Below are positions 14,909 to 22,287 of a stretch of 26,039 nt of DNA, in pieces (positions within the stretch are counted from its first letter, which is position 1; every line of letters begins with the position of its first letter). The notes beneath the pieces are model-generated. The model searched no databases. It saw nothing but the letters and a program-made list of their open reading frames with translations, and was not told the origin of the DNA. Origin of the DNA: Patescibacteria group bacterium (GTDB lineage Bacteria > Patescibacteriota > Minisyncoccia > Phycocordibacterales > SBAW01); contig JAGWIT010000006.1 in NCBI GenBank assembly GCA_028866155.1, positions 1 through 26,039 on the forward strand, written 5' to 3'. The position numbers and the translations under genes were made by a program.

Positions 14909-15448
14909 CTACTTGCAACCGATATTGGTCGGCGTCGATGACGCAGAGCTCACACAGATGAGTTGCGAGCCAGAGAAACTTCCTGCGCCAGTTTCAAGCC
15001 ATGCTTTGATTTCCCAGTTCTTGAATGTCGGGGCTGCAGAGCCGCTCATGTCGCTAATGGTGTAATTGCACCACGCAGAAGAGGGGGTAGAGGTGGTGCA
15101 AGCAGTTGCTCCACTTTGGAGTGGATCGTTGGATCCTCCAAATGCCGGAGTGGTAGCGGTGTTTACTATTGAGTTGGCGGCACAGGAACTACCGCCGCAA
15201 GTGAAGTTGGCGATGGTATCTGCGTTGTTATCGGCACCTACTATTTCTGATAGCTGTTGAAGGTCGGATATGCGCTTGCCATCGCGGCCTTTGGCGCGCG
15301 CACCGTTGAGAGATACGAGCACTATTGAAGCCAGGATGCCGATGATGGCGATGACGACCAAGAGCTCGATGAGGGTGAAGCCCTTGGCCGTAGCCGGACG
15401 GGCGAGGCCCTTTGCCTTGGAATGGAACAACTTAAATAAAGTACGCAT
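14909..15448 (-). CDS. Type IV pilin, probable major subunit
   Basis: The 179-residue prepilin has a 23-residue basic leader (ending RPATAKG) and the mature N-terminus FTLIELLVVIAIIGILASIVLVSLNGARAKGRDGKRISDLQQL, a textbook class IVa helix with Glu5. The C-terminal domain has several Cys (CGGSSC, CTTSTPSSAWC, CVSSASSTPTNIGC) that could form the D-region disulfides. I call it the major pilin because it stands alone between its own upstream region and a strong terminator, with an otherwise empty 207-nt leader region. The assignment as major subunit is inference from context. It would be cut by PilD and polymerised by PilB and PilC. Confidence 0.85.
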   Translation of the reverse strand: MRTLFKLFHSKAKGLARPATAKGFTLIELLVVIAIIGILASIVLVSLNGARAKGRDGKRISDLQQLSEIVGADNNADTIANFTCGGSSCAANSIVNTATTPAFGGSNDPLQSGATACTTSTPSSAWCNYTISDMSGSAAPTFKNWEIKAWLETGAGSFSGSQLICVSSASSTPTNIGCK

Positions 15449-15464
15449 GTTCGATTGAGTTATG

Positions 15465-15492
15465 ATATTACTTGCATTAATAAGTGGGCCAA
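15465..15492 (-). promoter_or_regulatory. Candidate promoter of the probable major pilin
   Basis: On the minus strand TTGGCC (15492-15487) and TAATAT (15470-15465) are separated by 16 nt; each matches consensus at 4 of 6 positions. The -10 box is 16 nt from the ATG and no Shine-Dalgarno site is present. Confidence 0.3.
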
Positions 15493-15608
15493 TAATCTGC
15501 GGCTAGTTAGATTCGCAGGTGCCTTAAGTATAGCTTCATCTTTATGAAAACCTCAAATGCGGGTCTGTGGATAAGAAACAAAGGTCAAAACTAGAGGTTG
15601 GCAGTATG

Positions 15609-15651
15609 CCCCGACGCACGAAGTGGTCGGGGAGCCGACCGAAGCGTCGGC
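15609..15651 (-). other. Tandem hairpins between pilC and the pilin gene
   Basis: Two stem-loops directly follow the pilC stop: GCCGAC/GTCGGC (15634-15651), then CCCCGAC/GTCGGGG (15609-15632), the latter with an inner CAC/GTG pair. There is no T tract after them, so they do not look like a standard terminator. They could protect the 3' end of the pilC message or be a weak terminator. Confidence 0.5.
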
Positions 15652-15655
15652 TTTG

Positions 15656-16870
15656 TTATAAGTTAGCAGTAGTATTGTAAATCGGGAGAAGGATCGAAGC
15701 CAGCAAGAAACCGACGCCGACTGCCAGGAGGATGATGAGCACCGGCTCGATGAGCGCCACCAGCGTGTCGACCGCGCCGTTAACCTCGCGCTGGTAGAAC
15801 TTGGCGAGACGCTCGAGGATGCTGCCCAGCTCACCCGTTTCTTCGCCTATTTGGAGCATCTGGACCATGATGGCGGGCATCTCTTTGGGATATTGGGAGA
15901 ACACTGAGGACATCGATGCGCCGCCTTTGACCCCTTCGAGCGCCTCCTTCAATATCCCCTCATATACGTCGTTGTCGACCACGGCCGCCGTAATTTCAAT
16001 CGCCCGCACGGCCGAGATGCCCGAGGTGAGCATCACGTGCATATTGTCGGCGATGCGCGTGAGGTAGAGTTTTTGGTAGAGGTCGCCGACATAGGGGATG
16101 GCAAGGCGCAAGCGGCTCATCGCGAGATGCCCCGCCGGCGTCAGCGTGTAGCGCCAGACAAAGTAGCCGCCGATGATAAGCGCGATGAGCAAAAAGATGC
16201 CGTAGTCTACCAAGAAGGAGCTGAGCCCCAGCACTATCCGCGTATAAATGGGGAGCGTGCCGCCGTCTTCGGTGAGGATGGAGCCGATTTTGGGGATGAC
16301 GAACGTGAGCATGAGCACCATGACTGCCACGAACACTAGCGAGATGAACGCCGGATATATGAGCGCATTGCGCGCTTTGCTGGTGAGTTCGTAGGAGCGG
16401 TCGATGTAGTCGGCCAAAAAGAGGAAGGTTTGGTCAAGTTTGCCGGACTCTTCGCCCGCGCGCACCATGTTGACGTAGAAGCTCGAAAAGACCTTGGGAT
16501 GCTTGTCGAGAGCCTTGGAGATACTGCTGCCGTTTTGAAGGTCGTCGCTGATTTCGGTCAATATCTGCTGAAGATAGGGCTTGCCCGCCTGCTCCGCAAG
16601 GAGGCGGAAAACGCGCAAGGCCGAGACCTGCGCCTCAAAAAGCGTGGCGATTTGGCGCGAGAGGATAACGAGGTCGCGGTTGGAGACGCCGCCAAAGACC
16701 GTGATGTTACCCAGCGAGCCGAGCAACCCCTTCTTCTGTGACCCCGAAAGCGAGGTGATAGTGAGCCCGCGGCGCTGGAGCGTCATGATGGCCGCGTCCT
16801 GGGTGGCGGCATTGACCACCCCGCCGGCCGGCTTCCCTGCACTATCCAGAGCCTCGTACTTAAATTCCAT
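15656..16870 (-). CDS. pilC: Type IV pilus inner-membrane platform protein
   Basis: PilC (GspF family) is the membrane platform on which PilB and PilT act. The 404-residue protein starts MEFKYEALDSAGKPAGG and has two repeated GspF domains (about 65-190 and 265-390). The first has LSRQIATLFEAQVSALRVFRLLAEQA, ILTEISDDLQNGSSISKAL and FYVNMVRAGEESGKLDQTF. The second has LTRIADNMHVMLTSGISAVRAIEI and IMVQMLQIGEETGELGSILERLAKFYQREV. Three membrane segments lie at about 165-190, 215-240 and 365-395. GGAGGT lies immediately before the ATG, closer than is optimal. TAGAAT about 10 nt before the ATG could be a promoter, which the gene may need since the transposase gene separates it from pilT. Confidence 0.95.
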   Translation of the reverse strand: MEFKYEALDSAGKPAGGVVNAATQDAAIMTLQRRGLTITSLSGSQKKGLLGSLGNITVFGGVSNRDLVILSRQIATLFEAQVSALRVFRLLAEQAGKPYLQQILTEISDDLQNGSSISKALDKHPKVFSSFYVNMVRAGEESGKLDQTFLFLADYIDRSYELTSKARNALIYPAFISLVFVAVMVLMLTFVIPKIGSILTEDGGTLPIYTRIVLGLSSFLVDYGIFLLIALIIGGYFVWRYTLTPAGHLAMSRLRLAIPYVGDLYQKLYLTRIADNMHVMLTSGISAVRAIEITAAVVDNDVYEGILKEALEGVKGGASMSSVFSQYPKEMPAIMVQMLQIGEETGELGSILERLAKFYQREVNGAVDTLVALIEPVLIILLAVGVGFLLASILLPIYNTTANL

Positions 16871-16925
16871 ACCTCCTGATATTCTATCGCACTATTTCAC
16901 TCGCACCCCAACCAATGCACACTCT

Positions 16926-16944
16926 GCAAGTTTAACTTGCGGAA
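16926..16944. repeat. Left palindromic repeat of the RAYT element
   Basis: GCAAGTT-T-AACTTGC is a perfect 7+1+7 palindrome followed by GGAA, identical over 19 nt to the right end. TTGCGG inside it could act as a -35 box for the transposase, with TATAGT 16 nt downstream. Confidence 0.75.
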
Positions 16945-16964
16945 TTGAAAAACTCGATTATAGT
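16937..16964 (+). promoter_or_regulatory. Candidate promoter of the RAYT gene, partly inside the left repeat
   Basis: TTGCGG (16937-16942) and TATAGT (16959-16964) have a 16-nt spacer. An in-frame GTG at 16972 lies 7 nt after the -10 box and would be a leaderless start. Weak -35 match. Confidence 0.3.
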
Positions 16965-16971
16965 CTTGCCC

Positions 16972-17649
16972 GTGGCAACCCGCCCCAAAATGGCTGTCGG
17001 CGAGTGGTACCACTGCTATACCCGCGGCGTCGACAAAAGAACGGTTTTTGAAACTTCGGATGATTTCGAGCGTTTTCTTGCACATCTCTATGTGGGAAAT
17101 GGAACAAGAAATATCAGAGTCTCAGACCAGTTGAATACTCGGCTGCAGGCAGTCCTTGCAAATAAAAACCTTGAGCGCGGTGAAAAACTCGTTGAAATCG
17201 GCGCATACGCGCTTATGCCAAACCACGCTCATTTTATTATTAGAGAAATACGCGAAAGAGGAATCGCGCATTTCATGCAGAAAATATTTACCGTATACAC
17301 AAAATACTTCAATAACAAATATGGGCGAACGGGAGCGTTCGCCAGCACTTTCAAATCAAGGCATATTTCCGATGATCGATATTTAAAGCAAGTTGTACCG
17401 TATGTCTTGCTCAACCCCGCCAAACTTTTCGAGCCAAAATGGAAAACGGGCCAGATTTCACCCGACGCTATTGAAAAAAAATTGCTTGCTTATCCATATT
17501 CAAGCCTACTAGATTTTTTTGGCGTCGATCGACCGCATAACGCAATCATCGACAATTCTCTGAATACTTATTACGATGAGATTCCTTCCCTCTCATCTAT
17601 GCTCCGCACGGCGCAAGAGTATTATCAAGAATATAATCCGCAAGTTTAA
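16972..17649 (+). CDS. REP-associated tyrosine transposase (RAYT, IS200-like Y1 family)
   Basis: RAYT proteins are single-strand DNA transposases of the HUH/Y1 type that act on short palindromic repeats. Visible signatures are VGEWYHCYTRGVDKRTVF near the N-terminus, the HUH motif in YALMPNHAHFIIRE, a helix with candidate catalytic tyrosines (IFTVYTKYFNNKYGRTGAFA), and FKSRHISDDRYLKQVVPYVLLNPAKL. The GTG at 16972 or the ATG at 16990 is the likely start; a TTG at 16945 would put the start at the edge of the palindrome. The last codons (Pro-Gln-Val-stop) are encoded by the right palindrome, so the gene and its end repeat overlap. Length is normal and no catalytic residue looks lost, so it may be active. 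Confidence 0.88.
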   Translation: MATRPKMAVGEWYHCYTRGVDKRTVFETSDDFERFLAHLYVGNGTRNIRVSDQLNTRLQAVLANKNLERGEKLVEIGAYALMPNHAHFIIREIRERGIAHFMQKIFTVYTKYFNNKYGRTGAFASTFKSRHISDDRYLKQVVPYVLLNPAKLFEPKWKTGQISPDAIEKKLLAYPYSSLLDFFGVDRPHNAIIDNSLNTYYDEIPSLSSMLRTAQEYYQEYNPQV

Positions 17650-17656
17650 CTTGCGG
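17638..17656. repeat. Right palindromic repeat of the RAYT element
   Basis: CCGCAAGTT-T-AACTTGCGG is a perfect 9+1+9 palindrome. Its left arm encodes the last codons and stop of the transposase. It is also 12 nt after the pilT stop on the other strand and could act as a 3' hairpin for pilT. Confidence 0.8.
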
Positions 17657-17668
17657 AAAAGATTGCAA

Positions 17669-18733
17669 TTAAAGCAGTTTTTCGAGCGTTTTGGGGTTCC
17701 AGCTGCGGGCATAGGCGCTCTCGACCGAGATCTCCCCCTGGCGTACGAGGTCGGCGAGGCAGCGGTTCATATCTATCATGCCCTCCTCGGCGCCGGTTTC
17801 GATGACCGTTTGTATCTCATGCGAGCGCTTTTCGCGGATGAGGTTGGCGACGGCGCTGTTGTTGAGCAAAAGCTCGAAGGCCGGGATGAGGCCGCCCGAG
17901 ATGCGCGGCACCAGCCGCTGGGAGAATATGCCCGCCAACGAGCCCGCGAGCTGTATGCGTATCTGGTCCTGCTGGTTCGCGGGGAAGGAGTCGATGATGC
18001 GGTCGATGGTCTGCGCGGCGTTGTTGGTGTGCAGTGTCGAGAACACGAGGTGGCCCGTTTCGGCCGCGGTGACCGCGGTCGACATCGTCTCGGGCGTGCG
18101 CATCTCGCCTATCATGAGCACGTCGACATCCTGGCGGAACACCGACTCAAGAGCGACGCCGAAGTCGGCGGTGTCGACGCGCACCTCGCGCTGGTCGACG
18201 AGCGACTTTTTATTGTCAAAAAGATATTCTATCGGGTCCTCGATGGTGATGATATGCTCGGCACGCTCGTTATTTATCTTTTCTATCAGCGCGGCAAGCG
18301 TCGTCGTCTTGCCCTGCCCCACCGGCCCCACCACCAAGAAGAACCCCTGCTCGCGTGCGGCAAAACCCTCCAACACCGGCGGCAGGTTAAGCTCGGCAAT
18401 AGAGCGGATGGTGCGCGGTATGAGCCTCAGCGCCACGCCGACCGTGCCGCGCTCGAAGTATCCGTTGCCGCGAAAGCGTACTTTGTCGCCGTAGGCGTAT
18501 GAAAAATCGACCTCTTGCTTGTCTATAAATTTTTGCCGGCGCTCCGGCGAGAGCATCTCGCCGATGATGCCCATCGTATCTTCTGCACTGAGGACCGGCT
18601 CGTTTAAAAGCGGCGTGAGTTGGCCCGACACGCGAATGATAGGCTGTGCGCCCGCGCTTAGGTGGAGGTCCGACGCCCCTTGCGCGATGAGCGTGTCGAT
18701 GAGCGCGTTGAGTTTTGCCTGATATGCCGCCAT
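17669..18733 (-). CDS. pilT: Type IV pilus retraction ATPase
   Basis: PilT is the cytoplasmic hexameric ATPase that depolymerises the pilus and drives retraction, twitching and DNA uptake. The 354-residue protein has an N-terminal PAS-like domain (GASDLHLSAGAQPIIRVSG), Walker A GPVGQGKTTT (about 136-145), an Asp box (IITIEDPIEY), Walker B (DVLMIGEMRTPETM) and a His box (TGHLVFSTLHTNNAAQTIDRIID). The C-terminal NSAVANLIREKRSHEI is the form here of the PilT-specific AIRNLIRE retraction motif. This, and the absence of the N-terminal MshEN domain, separates it from PilB. It lies 29 nt downstream of pilB and is followed by the RAYT element. Confidence 0.95.
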   Translation of the reverse strand: MAAYQAKLNALIDTLIAQGASDLHLSAGAQPIIRVSGQLTPLLNEPVLSAEDTMGIIGEMLSPERRQKFIDKQEVDFSYAYGDKVRFRGNGYFERGTVGVALRLIPRTIRSIAELNLPPVLEGFAAREQGFFLVVGPVGQGKTTTLAALIEKINNERAEHIITIEDPIEYLFDNKKSLVDQREVRVDTADFGVALESVFRQDVDVLMIGEMRTPETMSTAVTAAETGHLVFSTLHTNNAAQTIDRIIDSFPANQQDQIRIQLAGSLAGIFSQRLVPRISGGLIPAFELLLNNSAVANLIREKRSHEIQTVIETGAEEGMIDMNRCLADLVRQGEISVESAYARSWNPKTLEKLL

Positions 18734-18762
18734 GGATGTTACTTGTAGTGAGTCATGTCGAA

Positions 18763-20649
18763 CTATACTTCGAGTTCCGCTTTGCCGGTCACCAGGGGCG
18801 CTTCTTTTTCGGCCTCTTCGGGGTTGACATCCTCGCCGAGAACTTCGGGCTTGCTGGTATCGCTTAGAGGCGCCGCTTCGTCCGGCAATTCGAACTCGCC
18901 GCCGAGCGTGTTGACCTCTTCAAACGGGATGATGCCGGTCGCGGCTTTAATGATAGCATCCTCCTTCATCGTGAGCATGCCCTGCTTGCGAACAATGGGA
19001 AATATCTCCTCCTCGGGTTTGTTGGCGAGGATGGCCTTCTCAAGCTCCGTGTTCATGTCGAACATTTCGAACACCGCGATGCGGCCGCGCGTGCCCGAGG
19101 GGCAGTCCGGCGTGGGGTCGCGCAGGTACACTTCTTCAAGCGGCGGGACTTCTTTTTTATATTCGGGGGGCAGGTCCGCAAACTGACTCTTGAGCATCGC
19201 GTCCATGCTGGCGTCGACTTTAATTTTTTTGCCGCCGCCGGGGCATAGCGTCTTAACAAGACGTTGGGCCATGCCAAGTATCAAGACCGGCGGGATAAGG
19301 TAGGGCTCCACACCCATGTCGAGCAAGCGCGGTACGATGCCGATGGCGTTGTTGGTGTGGATGGTCGAGAGCACGAGGTGGCCGGTGAGCGCCGCCTGCA
19401 CCGCGAGGTTGGCGGTCTCGGCGTCGCGGATTTCGCCGACCATGATGATGTTGGGGTCCTGGCGCAGAGTCGTACGCAGGCCGTTGGCGAAGTCATAACC
19501 TATCTCGGGGCGCACTTGGCTTTGCGAGACGCCCGCAATGGTGTACTCGACCGGATCCTCAAGTGAGAGCACGTTTTGCTTGTCGCGGTCGACCTCATTT
19601 AAAATCGAATAGAGCGTCGTCGATTTGCCCGAGCCGGTGGGGCCCGATATGAGGACAAGGCCGTAGGGCTTTTTTATCGCCGTGCGTATCATCTGAAGGT
19701 TGCGCTCAGAGAGCCCGAAATTGTCGAGCTTGAGATCCTGCGCGGCGCTGCCCAAAATTCGCATCACCACCTTCTCGCCGTAGTAGGTCGGGAACGTCGA
19801 CACGCGGAAGTCCACTTTGTTGCCGCCCACGCGCGCCGAGAAGCGGCCGTCCTGCGGCTTGCGCTTCTCGTCGAGCCGCATGTTGGAGAGCACCTTGATG
19901 CGCGCGACGACCGAGCTGTGCACCTTGGGAGGGAGCGTGATGTTGGTGACCAGGACGCCGTCGATGCGAAAGCGCACGCGCGTCTGGTCGGCCAGAGGCT
20001 CGATGTGGATATCCGAGGCGCGCTGCTCGGCGGCATGGCGCAAAATGGTCGCGACGATTTTGGTAACGGGCGCGTCGGCGGTTATCGCCTCGGTCTCGGT
20101 CTCGGTTATCTCGGCCTCCTCAAGCGGAACGGAGCTGCGCTTCCCGCCGCCTTCTTTCTCCTGCTTTTGGGTTGCGACGGCGAGATCGGTCTCGAGCTCG
20201 CCGAGCGCCTTCCCCACTTCGCCTGAGAGCCCCTTGTACTGCGTAAGCAATTTTTCAAAATCAGTGTCGGTAATGAGAAAGAGCTTGTACGGCTTGCCCA
20301 CTTTTGCCGAGATGAAGGTCAGCGCGTCGCGCGCTTCGAGGTTGTCGGGGTCGGTGACGCCTATTTCGAGCGCGCCGTCGGCAATGCCGAGCGGCACCAA
20401 ACGGTAGTGGCGCGCGGATTCTTCCGGCACATAGCGCAAAATGTCGAACGGCACGGCCTTCTCTCCCACCTCGCGCGTGGGTATCCCGTAGTAGTCTCCC
20501 TTTGCTTTGAGAATGTCTTTGAGCACAATGCCGCTCTTCTGGAGCACCTGCTCAAGCGTTGCGCCCGGCTTTGCCAGCTCGGCCTCAAGTTCGGGCACGG
20601 CTGCTTTGTCGACCACGCCGCTGTCGCTTAAAAGTTGCAGGAGGTTCAT
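18763..20649 (-). CDS. pilB: Type IV pilus extension ATPase
   Basis: PilB (GspE family) powers pilin polymerisation through PilC. The 628-residue protein has an N-terminal MshEN-type domain (about 1-150), a charged linker (about 150-190) and the ATPase: SDIHIEPLADQTRVRFRIDG, RISGPTGSGKST-type Walker A (about 333-341), LEDPVEYTIAG, Walker B IIMVGEIRDAETA, and TGHLVLSTIHTNNAIG. The tetracysteine zinc motif usual in PilB is reduced to two Cys (near residues 469 and 515, TLCPGGG and PDCPSGTRGR). An acidic C-terminal extension of about 55 residues (rich in Glu, Asp and Pro) follows. It is 8 nt from the PilP-like gene and begins the pilB-pilT pair. Confidence 0.95.
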   Translation of the reverse strand: MNLLQLLSDSGVVDKAAVPELEAELAKPGATLEQVLQKSGIVLKDILKAKGDYYGIPTREVGEKAVPFDILRYVPEESARHYRLVPLGIADGALEIGVTDPDNLEARDALTFISAKVGKPYKLFLITDTDFEKLLTQYKGLSGEVGKALGELETDLAVATQKQEKEGGGKRSSVPLEEAEITETETEAITADAPVTKIVATILRHAAEQRASDIHIEPLADQTRVRFRIDGVLVTNITLPPKVHSSVVARIKVLSNMRLDEKRKPQDGRFSARVGGNKVDFRVSTFPTYYGEKVVMRILGSAAQDLKLDNFGLSERNLQMIRTAIKKPYGLVLISGPTGSGKSTTLYSILNEVDRDKQNVLSLEDPVEYTIAGVSQSQVRPEIGYDFANGLRTTLRQDPNIIMVGEIRDAETANLAVQAALTGHLVLSTIHTNNAIGIVPRLLDMGVEPYLIPPVLILGMAQRLVKTLCPGGGKKIKVDASMDAMLKSQFADLPPEYKKEVPPLEEVYLRDPTPDCPSGTRGRIAVFEMFDMNTELEKAILANKPEEEIFPIVRKQGMLTMKEDAIIKAATGIIPFEEVNTLGGEFELPDEAAPLSDTSKPEVLGEDVNPEEAEKEAPLVTGKAELEV

Positions 20650-20657
20650 GGCAAAAA

Positions 20658-20996
20658 TCAGTGCCCCTTCGGGAGCGCCAGGCCTTGGGCGCCCGTGCCG
20701 GTGCCGCCGAGCGGCACAAACGGGTCGGGGCGGCCGACATTTTCGGGAGGGATGGTCACGCCAAAGTCGGTGAGCGAGACGAACACGGGGTTGGTGAAGA
20801 TAGAGTCGTCGAGCTTAATCGTGTGTAGGCTTTGCAGTGTCACGAGAAGATTCTGCGAAATTGGAGAGTTGGCATCAGAGGAGGTCAAGCTCGCGCCGGA
20901 GGAGCCTCCGGAGAAGTACACAAAGTATACGAGCGCCGCCAGCAGGGCGGCGGCAACGCCGCCGATAATTGTTTTATTTTGTTTGAGGAAGTCCAT
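20658..20996 (-). CDS. Small PilP-like pilus assembly protein
   Basis: The 112-residue protein has a short cytoplasmic start (MDFLKQNKT), one membrane helix (about 11-28) and an extracytoplasmic part ending in a flexible Gly-rich tail. The segment GRPDPFVPL (about 88-96) resembles the RDPF motif of PilP, and the gene sits just after pilO and before pilB, where pilP is expected. It is much shorter than proteobacterial PilP and lacks the secretin-binding C-terminal domain, consistent with the absence of a secretin. The PilP label is inference from position and this motif. Confidence 0.6.
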   Translation of the reverse strand: MDFLKQNKTIIGGVAAALLAALVYFVYFSGGSSGASLTSSDANSPISQNLLVTLQSLHTIKLDDSIFTNPVFVSLTDFGVTIPPENVGRPDPFVPLGGTGTGAQGLALPKGH

Positions 20997-21014
20997 TATA
21001 GTGAGTTAATCGAA

Positions 21015-21575
21015 CTATTGGAGCCAATACGTGCGGATGGTAAAGGAGTAGACGTCCGCGGCGCCCGTGCCCGTGCCGCTCACCGTAAAGTTCAGTTTCT
21101 CGACATCGATGAGGCGCAAGCTATGCTCAAGATCCTGCAAGAATGCCAGCATATCGCTGTATGACGCCGTGACGGAGAATCCCACCTCGACCGAGCCTAC
21201 CGCGTCGCCCGAGGCGCCCGCAGCGCCCGCGGCCGGGGCTGCTCTGCTGTTTGAAACGCTCCCCAACTGCACGCCGCTGAGCGTAAGATTGTGCCGCGCG
21301 GCGATATTATTGACATCGATGATGAGCCGGATGTTGTCGACATTGTCGGGGAGCACTTCCCCGAGCTTTTGCACATCACTCGCCGAGAAGGTATTACGCT
21401 TGCTGAGGAGCTGATCACGCGTGGTGCGCAACTCCTGCGATTTGGTAAGCGCGTCGTCGTAGGAGGCTGCCTGGGCCTGTAGGTCTTTGCTCGCCTGATA
21501 CGCCGGGTTCGTGTAAAGAACGAACAATCCGATGGCCGCAGCAACAAGAATGATAGGTATGATAAGTCGCATCAT
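21015..21575 (-). CDS. pilO: Type IV pilus alignment protein PilO-like
   Basis: The 186-residue protein has an N-terminal membrane helix (about 4-22), a coiled-coil-like stretch (DLQAQAASYDDALTKSQELRTTRDQLLSKRN), and a ferredoxin-like C-terminal domain (about 85-186) with NIRLIIDVNNIAARHNLTLSGV and the PilO signature FSVTASYSDMLAFLQDLEHSLRLIDVEKLNFTV. An Ala/Gly-rich loop (AAPAAGAAGASGDAVG) interrupts it. PilO forms a dimer with PilN linking PilM to the rest of the machine. The start codon lies 2 nt after the pilN stop, so the two genes are translationally coupled. Confidence 0.88.
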   Translation of the reverse strand: MMRLIIPIILVAAAIGLFVLYTNPAYQASKDLQAQAASYDDALTKSQELRTTRDQLLSKRNTFSASDVQKLGEVLPDNVDNIRLIIDVNNIAARHNLTLSGVQLGSVSNSRAAPAAGAAGASGDAVGSVEVGFSVTASYSDMLAFLQDLEHSLRLIDVEKLNFTVSGTGTGAADVYSFTIRTYWLQ

Positions 21576-21577
21576 AG

Positions 21578-22213
21578 TTATGGTGTGGTGGTTGCTTGGC
21601 TCGCCGAAGCCGGCTGGGTGATGTTCGCGGCACCCGACAGCGAGCCGCTATACCGGAGCAGCGCGGGCACAACGACCGCCGACACGCTAAAGGTTATCTT
21701 GCCCGTCTGTCCTACCGAGATGTTGGAGAAGACGACATTTTTAAGCGTCTGGCTCGCGCCAAACTGGTCGGACTGCAGCGCCACCGTCGAGAAGGAATCG
21801 GCCTCCCCCGTGAGCGTCAGCGTTGCCGAACCGTCGTTCTGGAGAGAGTAGCCAAAACTGCTGAACGAGACGTTTTGGAGCGTCTGCTGCGATAGAAAGT
21901 CGAAGAGCGCCGAGGGCGCGACGTGTTTTGAGAGAAGTGAATTCGCATTGTTGATGCGGCTGTCGAGCCTGAGCAGATCTTCTATGACCGACGGATCAAA
22001 TGCGCCCTCGGCGAGCGTGAGCGAGTGGCTTTTGTCGGCTATCGCCTTGGTGAGGTACTGCTGATACAGGAACACCGAGCCCGCGGCGACAATCGAAGCG
22101 ATAAAAACAAGCAAAGAGATGAGGAACAGGAGCCCGAAGCCGGCGCCCCGTGAGCGCACGCCGGTGTCGAGCGGTTTTTTAGGTATGAACGACGCCTGAA
22201 CCTGGGGATCCAT
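21578..22213 (-). CDS. pilN: Type IV pilus alignment protein PilN-like
   Basis: The protein of about 211 residues starts MDPQVQASFIPKKPLD, has one membrane helix (LLFLISLLVFIASIVAAGSVFLY, about 31-53), a short coiled coil (TKAIADKSHSLTLAEG) and a ferredoxin-like domain. A conserved PilN-type stretch is HVAPSALFDFLSQQTLQNVSFSSFGYS. The PilM-binding N-terminal motif (INLLP-type) appears here as ASFIPKK. An upstream in-frame start at 22276 would add 21 unconserved residues. I prefer 22213 because TATAAT lies just 9 nt before it. The C-terminus is Ala/Thr-rich. It heads the pilN-pilO-PilP-like-pilB-pilT run. Confidence 0.8.
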   Translation of the reverse strand: MDPQVQASFIPKKPLDTGVRSRGAGFGLLFLISLLVFIASIVAAGSVFLYQQYLTKAIADKSHSLTLAEGAFDPSVIEDLLRLDSRINNANSLLSKHVAPSALFDFLSQQTLQNVSFSSFGYSLQNDGSATLTLTGEADSFSTVALQSDQFGASQTLKNVVFSNISVGQTGKITFSVSAVVVPALLRYSGSLSGAANITQPASASQATTTP

Positions 22214-22222
22214 TTGCTCTCT

Positions 22223-22228
22223 ATTATA
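22223..22228 (-). promoter_or_regulatory. -10 box of the pilN operon
   Basis: A perfect TATAAT on the minus strand lies 9 nt before the pilN ATG at 22213. No good -35 box is visible at 16-18 nt. It supports both the chosen start and a short or absent leader. Confidence 0.5.
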
Positions 22229-22287
22229 TATGCAATTTTGAGCCGCACCGAAGATGGCGGCGCCGTGTGGGGACAAGCCGCTCTAGG

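Larger units (their letters stand above)
16926..17656 (+). mobile_element. RAYT-type element with palindromic ends, inserted between pilC and pilT
   Basis: The unit is one transposase gene bracketed by two copies of GCAAGTTTAACTTGCGGAA, one at 16926 and one at 17640. It is in the opposite orientation to the pilus genes and looks A/T-richer than they do. It ends 12 nt before the pilT stop codon and starts about 55 nt from the pilC start, so both pilus genes are intact. No obvious target-site duplication is seen, as expected for HUH-type transposition. Confidence 0.6.

Noticed and set aside
15566..15574. TGTGGATAA, the exact complement of the DnaA box TTATCCACA
   Set aside because: A single copy with no cluster, no AT-rich unwinding region and no dnaA/dnaN nearby; one 9-mer match in 26 kb is close to chance.
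17576..18502. Long open frame opposite pilT
   Set aside because: It is antisense to a clear PilT, its amino acid content is Arg-, Ala- and Gly-rich without motifs, and such frames are expected from high G+C codon usage. The same holds for other long antisense frames in the window.
22214..22287. GC-rich structure between the GDPD-like gene and pilN
   Set aside because: Several alternative short stems (GCCGC/GCGGC) are possible but none is long or followed by a T tract; no function can be supported.
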